Shown here piece after piece: positions 5,782-12,497 of a stretch of 16,219 nt of DNA. Position 1 is the first letter of the stretch. Each line of letters begins with the position of its first letter. The DNA comes from Oscillibacter sp. Its GTDB lineage: Bacteria; Bacillota; Clostridia; Oscillospirales; Oscillospiraceae. The position numbers and the translations under genes were made by a program. Location of the stretch: positions 1 to 16,219 of the forward strand of contig VSMY01000058.1 in NCBI GenBank assembly GCA_009773995.1, in the 5' to 3' direction. Below the pieces are notes generated by a model that saw nothing but the letters and a program-made list of their open reading frames with translations, was not told where the DNA came from and searched no databases.

Positions 5782-6824
5782 GGGGCATCCGGCAAATTTT
5801 GCCTGTTTGTTCCAACTTTCATCAATTCGATGTTCTCCTCCACGTCGGCGATGAAGCCGCTGGCGGCGTACTCCTCCGCCCGGAGGATGGCGTTGCGGAC
5901 GGCTCGGGCGTCCGAGGAGCCGTGGGCCTTGATGACGGGCTTGGAGATCCCTAAGAAGGGGGTCCCCCCTACCTCGCTGGGGTCCAGCAGCTTCTTCATC
6001 TCCGCCAGGTCCCCCTTCACCAGCCCCGCGGCGATCTTGGTCTTCGCGCTGGATAGGAAAACCTTCTTCAATTCCTTCAAGAGGAACTTGGCGGTGCCCT
6101 CCAGGGATTTCAGCATGACGTTCCCGGTGAAGCCGTCGGCCACCAGCACGTCGGCCCCGCCCAGCATGGCGTCCCCCGCCTCCAGGTTGCCCACGAAATT
6201 CAGCCGCCCGGCCTCCGCCGCCGCCTTCAGCAGGGCGTGGGTCTCCTGGCGGAGCTGGTCGCCCTTCTCCGACTCCGCGCCGATGTTCAAAAGGGCCACC
6301 CGGGGCCGCTCCACCTCCAGGACCCGCCTGGCGTAGTAGTTCCCGAGATACGCGAACTGGAGCAGGTACTCCGGCGTGCACTCGGCGTTGGCCCCGCAGT
6401 CGCACAGGAGCATTTTCCCCTCCGCCGTGGGCAGGACGGGCCCCATGGCCGCCCGGCGGACGCCCCGGATGCGCTTGACCACCAGGGTGGCCCCCGCCAG
6501 CAGGGCCCCGGTGGACCCGGCGGAGACGAAGGCGTCCCCCTCCCCGTTTTTCAGCAGGTTCAATCCCACCGTCAGGGAGGAGTCTTTCTTTCTCTTGAAG
6601 GCGGTGGCGGGGTCGTCGGAAATCTCCACCACCTCCGAGGCGTCCCGGATCTCCACCCCGGAGGGGAGGTTCTTTTCCCCGCACTGTTCCACGGCCTTCA
6701 GGATGTCGGCCATCCGGCCCACCAGGATCACGTTGGTCCCATACTGCTTATGGGCCTCCAGGGCCCCCTGGACCAGGGCCAAAGGGGCGTTGTCCCCTCC
6801 CATGGCGTCCACGATGATCTTCAT
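5778..6824 (-). CDS. plsX: Phosphate acyltransferase PlsX
   Basis: This 348-residue peripheral-membrane enzyme converts acyl-ACP and phosphate to acyl-phosphate, the donor used by PlsY to begin phospholipid synthesis. The N-terminal IIVDAMGGDNAP (3-14) is the family signature. Further diagnostic stretches are ASEVVEISDDP, VSAGSTGALLAGA, CDCGANAECTPEYL, GNLEAGDAML and DGFTGNVMLKSLEG. Length is normal. GGGAGGG precedes the ATG. It begins 23 bases after trmFO and is followed by acpP, whose product is its substrate carrier. This plsX-acpP-rnc order is common in Firmicutes. Confidence 0.97.
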   Translation of the reverse strand: MKIIVDAMGGDNAPLALVQGALEAHKQYGTNVILVGRMADILKAVEQCGEKNLPSGVEIRDASEVVEISDDPATAFKRKKDSSLTVGLNLLKNGEGDAFVSAGSTGALLAGATLVVKRIRGVRRAAMGPVLPTAEGKMLLCDCGANAECTPEYLLQFAYLGNYYARRVLEVERPRVALLNIGAESEKGDQLRQETHALLKAAAEAGRLNFVGNLEAGDAMLGGADVLVADGFTGNVMLKSLEGTAKFLLKELKKVFLSSAKTKIAAGLVKGDLAEMKKLLDPSEVGGTPFLGISKPVIKAHGSSDARAVRNAILRAEEYAASGFIADVEENIELMKVGTNRQNLPDAP

Positions 6825-6847
6825 GCTTGACCCTCCCTTGTCTCTGT

Positions 6848-8155
6848 TTATTCCAGCACGGTCTCCCGCAGCTTCTCTATGATCTCCAAGGACCGGCGGC
6901 TGAGCTCCGCGTTTTTGTTCCGCTTCCCCTTGACCCGGCGGCCCAGGGGCGGCATGATGCCGAAGTTGATATTCATGGGCTGGAAGACCGTCACGGACGG
7001 ATTGGAGATATACAGCCCCAGGGCCCCGACGGCGGTCTCCTGGGGGAAGTCCGCCGGGGGCAGGCCCCGGAGCCTCCGCGCCGTCTCCACGCCCACTAAA
7101 AAGCCGCTGGCGGCGGACTCCACGTAGCCCTCCACCCCGGTCATCTGCCCGGCGAAGGAGACGCGGGGCTCCGCCTTAAGGCGGTAATAGCGGTCCAGCA
7201 GCCGGGGGGAGTTCAGGAAGGTATTGCGGTGCATGACCCCGTAGCGGAGGAACTCCGCGCCGTGGAGGGCGGGGATCATGGAGAACACCCGCCGCTGCTC
7301 CGGGAAGCGGAGGTGGGTCTGGAAGCCCACCAGGTTATAGACGCTCCCCTCCCGGTTGTCCCGCCGGAGCTGGACCACAGCGTAAGGCTCCTTCCCCGTC
7401 CTGGGGTCCACCAGCCCACGGGGCTTCAGCGGGCCGTAGCACAACGTCTCCCGGCCCCGCCGGGCCATGACCTCCACGGGCATGCAGCCCTCGAAGACCA
7501 TCTTATCCTCAAAGCCGTGGACCTCCGCCTCCTGAGCGGTGGTCAGGGCCTGCCAAAAAGCCTCGTACTCCCCCTCGTCCATGGGGCAGTTCACGTAGTC
7601 CGCCGTGCCCCGGTCATAGCGGGAACCCATCCAGGCCCTTTCCATGTCGATGCTCTCGGCGGAGACCAGGGGGGCCGCCGCGTCGTAGAAGTGCAGGGCC
7701 GAGTCGTCCCCCAGCAGGGCCTGGAGGCGCTCCGCCAGGGCGTCGGAGGTCAGGGGGCCGGAGGCGATCACCACCTCGCCCGAGGGAATTTCGGTGACCT
7801 CGCCGGGGACCACGGTGATGTTGGGGTGGCTCCGCACCCGCTCCGTCACCAGGGCGGCAAAGCCGTGGCGGTCCACCGCCAGGGCCCCGCCCGCCTCCAC
7901 GCGGGTGGCGTCGGCGCAGGATAAAATCAGGGAGTCCAGGCGGCGGAGCTCCTCTTTTAAAAGGCCCACGGCGTTTTCCAGCTGGTCGCTCCGCAGGGAG
8001 TTGGAGCAGCAGAGCTCGGCGAAGTATTCCGTCTCATGAGCCGGGGTCTTTTTCTCCGGCTTCATCTCGCAGAGGGTCACGCTGACGCCTCGCTTGGCCA
8101 GCTGCCAGGCGCATTCGCTGCCGGCCAGGCCGGCGCCGATGACGGTAACCTGCAT
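6848..8155 (-). CDS. trmFO: TrmFO, folate/FAD-dependent tRNA (uracil-54-C5)-methyltransferase
   Basis: This 435-residue flavoprotein makes 5-methyluridine at position 54 of tRNA, using methylenetetrahydrofolate as carbon source. The FAD-binding signature VIGAGLAGSECA lies at 5-16. The CCSNSLRSD segment (49-57) and FEGCMPVE (221-228) hold the conserved cysteines; C223 fits the flavin-linked Cys of the family. The start at 8155 is set by GGAGGTGA (8165-8172) and by the dinucleotide fold beginning immediately. An in-frame extension to 8290 runs through a palindromic intergenic region and is rejected. In many Firmicutes this gene directly follows topA; here a foreign-looking module lies between them. 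Its folate need links it to the folT/folC genes further right. Confidence 0.96.
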   Translation of the reverse strand: MQVTVIGAGLAGSECAWQLAKRGVSVTLCEMKPEKKTPAHETEYFAELCCSNSLRSDQLENAVGLLKEELRRLDSLILSCADATRVEAGGALAVDRHGFAALVTERVRSHPNITVVPGEVTEIPSGEVVIASGPLTSDALAERLQALLGDDSALHFYDAAAPLVSAESIDMERAWMGSRYDRGTADYVNCPMDEGEYEAFWQALTTAQEAEVHGFEDKMVFEGCMPVEVMARRGRETLCYGPLKPRGLVDPRTGKEPYAVVQLRRDNREGSVYNLVGFQTHLRFPEQRRVFSMIPALHGAEFLRYGVMHRNTFLNSPRLLDRYYRLKAEPRVSFAGQMTGVEGYVESAASGFLVGVETARRLRGLPPADFPQETAVGALGLYISNPSVTVFQPMNINFGIMPPLGRRVKGKRNKNAELSRRSLEIIEKLRETVLE

Positions 8156-8339
8156 GGGGTTCACCTCCGTTGAAGGGGTTTGTTTTCGCCCTGACGGGCG
8201 GGGTGGATTGGATGCCAGCGATGGCTGGTCCATTGCACCCCCCATTTTCTCTTTTCCTTCCAGAAGGAAAAGAGAAAACGGGCCGTGCACGGTCCAAAAG
8301 AGAAAAGGAAGTATGGGCCCTTCGGGCCGCTTTGTTTCC
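8156..8339. repeat. Hairpin-rich intergenic region between the XRE gene and trmFO
   Basis: These 184 bases hold no gene that I can support but have dense symmetry. There is a 5-bp hairpin at 8187-8200, and CCAGC/GCTGG at 8215-8228 extended by TGGA/TCCA (8209-8212, 8229-8232). A perfect 15-bp inverted repeat spans 8245-8278, a CCGTGCACGG palindrome lies at 8283-8292, a third copy of the purine motif at 8296-8310, and GGCCC-TTC-GGGCC at 8316-8328. The pattern suggests a dispersed intergenic repeat element or structured mRNA leader. Only a search for other copies in the genome can tell. No clear promoter for trmFO is visible. Confidence 0.6.
8245..8278. repeat. Perfect 15-bp inverted repeat of pyrimidine/purine arms
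   Basis: The left arm 8245-8259 (TTTTCTCTTTTCCTT) and right arm 8264-8278 are exact reverse complements around the loop CCAG. A further purine tract at 8296-8310 is the exact mirror image of the right arm. Confidence 0.9.
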
Positions 8340-8549
8340 TTATCTCTCCTCTGTTCGTCCTAACAGATAGTCTGTGGACACTCCAAAGAAATCAGCCAGC
8401 TTTATCAAATCTGGAATCTCTGGATAATGCGTCGCTGATTCGTAATATTGGTACGCTCGCAAACTGCATTGCAGATAGTCCGCCATTTGCTTCTGGGTCA
8501 GTTTTTTCTCTTTTCGCAATTCCCTAAGGCGTTTCGCAAAAATTTCCAT
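8340..8549 (-). CDS. Small XRE/Cro-CI family HTH transcriptional regulator
   Basis: This 69-residue DNA-binding protein is almost entirely one XRE helix-turn-helix domain (about 6-63). The pattern LRELRKEKKLTQKQMADYL leads into the recognition helix around CSLRAYQYYE, and IPDLIKLADFFGVSTDYLLG is the classical ending. A GGGGGAG site precedes the ATG at 8549. It diverges from the 82-residue gene. Both promoters fall within a 15-bp inverted repeat (8568-8604), so autoregulation and control of the partner are likely. A possible minus promoter is CTGAAA, 17 bases, TATATA (-10 at 8585 down to 8580). Base composition is clearly A+T-richer than the neighbouring housekeeping genes, suggesting acquisition. 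Confidence 0.9.
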   Translation of the reverse strand: MEIFAKRLRELRKEKKLTQKQMADYLQCSLRAYQYYESATHYPEIPDLIKLADFFGVSTDYLLGRTEER

Positions 8550-8558
8550 AACTCCCCC

Positions 8559-8587
8559 TTGACAAGCAACTTAGTTGCATATATAAT
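8559..8587 (+). promoter_or_regulatory. Consensus sigma-A promoter of the 82-residue protein gene
   Basis: TTGACA (8559-8564) and TATAAT (8582-8587) are both full consensus hexamers with a 17-base spacer, the strongest promoter in the window. The -10 element lies at the centre of the inverted-repeat operator, so the promoter should be strong when the operator is free and tightly repressible. Confidence 0.88.
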
Positions 8588-8604
8588 CAATATGCAACTA
8601 AGTT
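8568..8604. promoter_or_regulatory. 15-bp inverted-repeat operator of the divergent XRE module
   Basis: Arms 8568-8582 (AACTTAGTTGCATAT) and 8590-8604 are perfect reverse complements with a 7-base spacer. They cover the spacer and -10 of the + promoter and the proposed -10 of the minus promoter. The natural ligand is the adjacent XRE protein; this is inferred from position. Confidence 0.85.
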
Positions 8605-8623
8605 TCAGAATGGAGGCAACCCT

Positions 8624-8872
8624 ATGTCACCCTTAATGCAGGTCCTTTACGAATACGTTTCCTCCCACGGTATGCGGAGCTACCTGGACCTCCAGGAACA
8701 CGCCCATACCACGGACTGCCTGGCGCAGCTGGAAGATAAGCTCAAAGCCTCCCTCCAGGAGAAGGACAAAAAAGCCTTTCAGTGCTGTCTGGACATGGCA
8801 ATGGAATTAAACAACATGGAATCCGAGGCCATGTTCCAGGCCGCCTTTGCCGCCGCTAAGGAGCTCTCTTAG
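8624..8872 (+). CDS. 82-residue helical protein of unknown function (possibly DUF6809-like), partner of the XRE regulator
   Basis: I do not recognise a proven function. The protein has no signal peptide or membrane segment and is predicted to be mostly helical. The second half alternates charged and hydrophobic residues (CLAQLEDKLKASLQEKDKKAF) and ends in an aromatic/Ala helix (MFQAAFAAAKELS). The layout resembles DUF6809, small proteins common in Clostridia, but that is recalled by pattern only. The ATG at 8624 follows GGAGG (8612-8616) with good spacing and a consensus promoter, so expression is credible. Its TAG stop (8870-8872) overlaps the topA TAA (8869-8871, minus strand), with no terminator between. 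Base composition is A+T-richer than neighbours. The pairing with an XRE repressor recalls phage, toxin-antitoxin or other accessory modules, without proof of any. Confidence 0.75.
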   Translation: MSPLMQVLYEYVSSHGMRSYLDLQEHAHTTDCLAQLEDKLKASLQEKDKKAFQCCLDMAMELNNMESEAMFQAAFAAAKELS

Positions 8873-11175
8873 CCCTCCGGCGCTTCCGCCTTCTTGGCGG
8901 CGGGCTTCTTCGCGGGGGCTTTCTTGGCTGTGGTTTTCTTCGCCGCGGTCTTTTTCGCGGAGGCCGCTTTCGTGGTTTTGGCGGCCGTCTTCTTGGCGGG
9001 CTTCTCCTCCTCGGCGGGGGGCTCCTCCCCCTCCTTGCGGGCGGCGAAGCGGGGATAGCCCCGTTTGTCCTCCGGCAGGAAGTTGGAGCACGCCGGGTTG
9101 ATGCAGAAGGGCTTCTTGGCCCCCTTGCCCGCCTTCTTGAACATGGTCTGCCCGCAGACCGGGCAGTCGTCCTTCACCGGCACGTCCCAGGTCATGAAGT
9201 CGCATTTCTCCGCTTCCACCTTGCTGGTGGAGTGCTCGCAGCAGTAGTAGGTGTACTGTTTTCCGGTTTTCTTGCTCTTGCCCGTCCGCTTCATCAGCCG
9301 CCCGCCGCACTTGGGGCAGCGGCCCGGCATCTCCACCACCAGGGGCATGGTGAAGCTGCACTCCGGGAAGCCGGGGCAGGCCAGGAAGCGGCCGAAACGG
9401 CCCATTTTTACCACCAGGTTCCGCCCGCACTCCGGGCAGACCTCTGTGGAGACCTCGTCGGGCACCTTGATGCGCACGCCCTCCAGGTCCTGCTCCGCCT
9501 GCTTGAGGTTTTTATCGAAGTCCCCGTAGAAGTCCCGCAGGACCCCCTTCCAGGGGATGCTCCCCCCCTCCACGGAGTCCAGCTTCTCCTCCATGTGGGC
9601 GGTGAATTTTAGGTCGGCGATGTCGGTAAACTTATCCTTCATCAGCTCCGTCACCACCCGGCCCAGGTTGGTGATCTTCAGGTACTTGCCCTCTTTTTCA
9701 ACATACGCCCGGTCCAGGATGGTGGACACGGTGGGGGCGTAAGTGGAGGGCCGGCCGATGCCCTGTTCCTCCATGGCCCGGATGAGGGACGCGTCCGTGT
9801 ACCGGGCGGGGGGCTGGGTGAAATGCTGGCTGGGGGCGAAGCCCTTCAAATCCAGGGCGTCCCCCTCCTGGAGCTCCGGTAGGGGAGACTCCTTCTCCTC
9901 CTTCTCCTCGTCCCGGCCCTCCTCGTAGACGGCGGTGTAGCCCGCGAATTTCAGGCTGGAGGAGCTGGCCCGGAAGTCGTGGCTTCCGGCGGCGATTTCC
10001 ACGGACACGCTGTCGTACACGGCGTTGGACATCTGACAGGCCACGAAGCGGCTCCAGATGAGCCGGTAGAGCCGGTACTGCTCCCCGGTAAGGTCCGCCT
10101 TCAAGTCCTCCGGAGTCCAGCGGACGTTGCTGGGGCGGATGGCCTCGTGGGCGTCCTGGGCGCCCGCCTTGGCCTTGTAGCGGTTGGTTTTGGCGTAGGC
10201 GTCCCCGTAGCGGCCCAGGATGAAGCTCTTAGCCTCCGCCAGGGCCTCCTCGGAAAGGCGCAGGGAGTCGGTACGCATATAGGTGATGAGGCCCACGGTG
10301 CCCTCCCCGGCCACGTCCACGCCCTCGTAGAGCTGCTGGGCGATGGCCATGGTGCGCCGGGGGGTCATGCTCAGCTTCCGGGATGCCTCCTGCTGCATGG
10401 TGGAGGTGGTGAAGGGGGGCGAGGGGCTGCGCTGCTTGTCGGTGCGCTTCACGCTCTTCACCATGAAAGCGGCGTTTTCCGTCTCATGGACCACCGCGTC
10501 CACCTCGGCCTGGGATTTCAGTTCCGCCTTCTTCCCGTCCCTCCCATGGTAGCGGGCGGCAAAGGGCTTGTTCCGCCCCAGCAGGTTCGCGTCCAGAGTC
10601 CAGTACTCCTCGGGCTCGAAGGCCTCGATCTCCCGCTCCCGGTCGTCCACCATCCGGGTGGCCACGGACTGGACCCGCCCGGCGGAGAGGCCCCGGCGGA
10701 CCTTCTTCCAGAGGAGGGGGCTCAGCTCATAGCCCACCAGACGATCCAGGATGCGCCGGGCCTGCTGGGCGTCCACCAGGTTCTGGTCGATGGCCCGGGG
10801 GGATTGGATGCTCTCCTGGACCACCTTCTTGGTGATCTCGTTGAAGGTCACCCGCCTCGTCTTCTCGTCCGGCAGGTCCAGAAGGTGCTTCAGGTGCCAG
10901 GAGATGGCCTCCCCCTCCCGGTCCGGGTCGGTGGCGAGGAACACGGTGTCCGCCGCCTTGGCGGACTTTTTCAGGTCCTTGATGATATCTTCCTTGCCCT
11001 TGATGGGCTGGTAAACCGGCTCAAAATCCTGCTCCGGGTCCACGCCCAGCTTGCTCTTGGGCAGGTCCCGCAGGTGGCCCATACAGGCCTTGACGGTGTA
11101 CTCCTTCCCCAGATACTTCCCGATGGTCTTGGCCTTCGCCGGGGATTCCACGATGACCAGATACTGCTTTGACAT
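8869..11175 (-). CDS. topA: DNA topoisomerase I (type IA)
   Basis: This 768-residue enzyme relaxes negative supercoils. The Toprim domain is at the N-terminus with E10 and the acidic DPDREGE motif (83-87 includes D83, D85, E87). The catalytic Tyr is Y299 in GLITYMRTDS. Three C4-type zinc ribbons follow at about 580-606, 620-658 and 671-696. The last roughly 50 residues (716-768) are a Lys/Ala/Pro/Thr-rich tail with repeated AAKK and PAKK units, like a histone H1 tail; it probably adds non-specific DNA binding, as reported for basic tails of actinobacterial TopA. The start has GGAGGTAACT directly before the ATG. dprA lies 49 bases upstream on the same strand, and the two are probably co-transcribed. 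Confidence 0.97.
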   Translation of the reverse strand: MSKQYLVIVESPAKAKTIGKYLGKEYTVKACMGHLRDLPKSKLGVDPEQDFEPVYQPIKGKEDIIKDLKKSAKAADTVFLATDPDREGEAISWHLKHLLDLPDEKTRRVTFNEITKKVVQESIQSPRAIDQNLVDAQQARRILDRLVGYELSPLLWKKVRRGLSAGRVQSVATRMVDDREREIEAFEPEEYWTLDANLLGRNKPFAARYHGRDGKKAELKSQAEVDAVVHETENAAFMVKSVKRTDKQRSPSPPFTTSTMQQEASRKLSMTPRRTMAIAQQLYEGVDVAGEGTVGLITYMRTDSLRLSEEALAEAKSFILGRYGDAYAKTNRYKAKAGAQDAHEAIRPSNVRWTPEDLKADLTGEQYRLYRLIWSRFVACQMSNAVYDSVSVEIAAGSHDFRASSSSLKFAGYTAVYEEGRDEEKEEKESPLPELQEGDALDLKGFAPSQHFTQPPARYTDASLIRAMEEQGIGRPSTYAPTVSTILDRAYVEKEGKYLKITNLGRVVTELMKDKFTDIADLKFTAHMEEKLDSVEGGSIPWKGVLRDFYGDFDKNLKQAEQDLEGVRIKVPDEVSTEVCPECGRNLVVKMGRFGRFLACPGFPECSFTMPLVVEMPGRCPKCGGRLMKRTGKSKKTGKQYTYYCCEHSTSKVEAEKCDFMTWDVPVKDDCPVCGQTMFKKAGKGAKKPFCINPACSNFLPEDKRGYPRFAARKEGEEPPAEEEKPAKKTAAKTTKAASAKKTAAKKTTAKKAPAKKPAAKKAEAPEG

Positions 11176-11224
11176 AGTTACCTCCGTTGTTTTCCGCCTC
11201 TGCGGAAGGGGGATGAAATTCGCT

Positions 11225-12427
11225 TTATTCCAGGGTCACGGTCCTGGTGTACCGCTTGCCGCTATGCTGGGCGGCGCAGCCGTCGATCTCCAGCATGGTT
11301 AACGCCGACGAGACCCGCCTGGCGGGAATGCCCGTCGTCTCAATCAGGTCGTCCACCTGAATGGGGTTCTCCAGCTCCAGGACCCCCAGCAGGGCGATCT
11401 GGTCGTCGGTCAGGCCCTCTGGGCTCACGGTCCGAAGAGCGGGCGTTTCTTCCGGCTCCGGGACGGCCTCCTGCTTCTGCCTGGGCTCCGGCGCGGCCCG
11501 CCGCCGGGTGGGCAGGGGCGTCCAGGCGGGGAGCTCCCCGGCGGGGCGGAGCTTCTCCGGGAAGCGCTCCTGAAAATCCCGCAGGATGTCCCAGCCCTCC
11601 GCCGCCAGGCCCGCGCCGTCCCGGATCAGGCGGTTGCAGCCCACGCTGGCGGGGGCTCCGATGGGACCGGGGACGGCATAGACCTCCCGGCCCTGCTCCA
11701 GGGCCAGCCGGGCGGTAATCAGCGCGCCGCTGCGCTCCGGGGCCTCCACCACCAGAGCGGCCACGCCGAGGCCGGACATGATCCGGTTCCGGGCGGGGAA
11801 ATGGTGCTTCTCCGGCTCGGAGCCCGGCGGGTATTCGGACAGCAAGACTCCTGCGGCGGCGACGTCGTCGTACAGGTCCCTGCTCTCCCAGGGGTAGTAG
11901 ACGTCCAGCCCGTTGCCCGTCACACCCACAACGCTTCCTCCCGCCCGAAGGGCCCCTCTGGCCGCGGCGGCGTCCACGCCCTTGGCAAGGCCCGTCACCA
12001 CCACCGCGCCGGAGGCCGCCAGCTCCTGGCTCAGCCGCTCCGCGGCGGCGACGCCGTAGGGCGTGCAGTCCCGTGTTCCCACCACGGCGACCGCCGCCTC
12101 CTCGTCCATGGCGGGCATCCGCCCCTTGACGTAGAGCACCAGGGGCGGGTCGAAGATGTTCCGCAGCCGCTGGGGATACTCCGCGTCCTGAATGGTCAAA
12201 ATCCGCTGGCCCAGCCGCTGGCAGTCCGCCAGAATGCGGTCCGCGGCGGAAAGGTCCCGGTTCAGGGCCAGCTCCGCCTGTTTCGGGGGCACGTCCTCCG
12301 CCAGGAGCAGCTCCTCCCGGTCGGCGAAGAAAATATCCTCCGGCGAACCGAAGTGCCGCAGAAGCGCCAGCCGGGAGGGGCTCTTCAAGCCCGGCAGCTC
12401 CGCCAGCCACACCCAGTATTTCAGCAT
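11225..12427 (-). CDS. dprA: DNA-processing protein DprA (Smf)
   Basis: This 400-residue single-strand DNA-binding protein loads RecA on incoming DNA in natural transformation. An N-terminal SAM-like helical domain (about 1-70) is followed by the Rossmann-like SLOG domain (about 80-280): VAVVGTRDCTPYG (113-125), VTGLAKGVDAAAARGAL (144-160) and HHFPARNRIMSGL (208-220). A Pro/Glu-rich linker (about 300-335) leads to a winged-helix domain (about 338-398). Oddity: the usual His in the G-x-A-x-G-I-D-x-x-A-H motif is Ala here (A157). The ribosome binding site AAGGAGG supports the start. A promoter TTGACG, 17 bases, TTTAAT lies upstream. Presence of dprA alone does not prove competence, since it is widely kept in non-competent bacteria. 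Confidence 0.95.
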   Translation of the reverse strand: MLKYWVWLAELPGLKSPSRLALLRHFGSPEDIFFADREELLLAEDVPPKQAELALNRDLSAADRILADCQRLGQRILTIQDAEYPQRLRNIFDPPLVLYVKGRMPAMDEEAAVAVVGTRDCTPYGVAAAERLSQELAASGAVVVTGLAKGVDAAAARGALRAGGSVVGVTGNGLDVYYPWESRDLYDDVAAAGVLLSEYPPGSEPEKHHFPARNRIMSGLGVAALVVEAPERSGALITARLALEQGREVYAVPGPIGAPASVGCNRLIRDGAGLAAEGWDILRDFQERFPEKLRPAGELPAWTPLPTRRRAAPEPRQKQEAVPEPEETPALRTVSPEGLTDDQIALLGVLELENPIQVDDLIETTGIPARRVSSALTMLEIDGCAAQHSGKRYTRTVTLE

Positions 12428-12464
12428 GTCCCGCCCCTCCTTTTTCCAAGGTCCTCTATACTAT

Positions 12465-12493
12465 ATTAAATAGAACCAAATTGCAAGCGTCAA
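12465..12493 (-). promoter_or_regulatory. Probable promoter of the dprA-topA unit
   Basis: On the minus strand TTGACG (12493 down to 12488), a 17-base spacer and TTTAAT (12470 down to 12465) lie in an A+T-rich gap between the methyltransferase stop codon and dprA. A second overlapping choice is TTGCAA with TAGTAT. Either one would start dprA transcription. Confidence 0.6.
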
Positions 12494-12497
12494 TTTT

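Noticed and set aside
5443..6684. 413-codon frame in which acpP is the C-terminal end
   Set aside because: The N-terminal two thirds is an out-of-frame shadow of plsX, rich in Gly and Arg. The real start is the ATG at 5691 with AAGGAGT before it.
8340..8872. Calling the XRE/82-residue pair a toxin-antitoxin system
   Set aside because: The genes are divergent rather than one operon, and the 82-residue protein shows no toxin motif. It is kept as an uncharacterised regulator-partner module.
9979..11172. Long + strand open frame of 397 codons antisense to topA
   Set aside because: It lies wholly opposite the Toprim and catalytic core of topA. It shows low-complexity G/L/H/V composition typical of a G+C-rich antisense frame and has no ribosome binding site or family motif.
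11340..12449. 369-codon frame overlapping dprA on the same strand
   Set aside because: It is a Gly/Arg/Pro-rich shadow in another frame; the dprA frame carries all family motifs.
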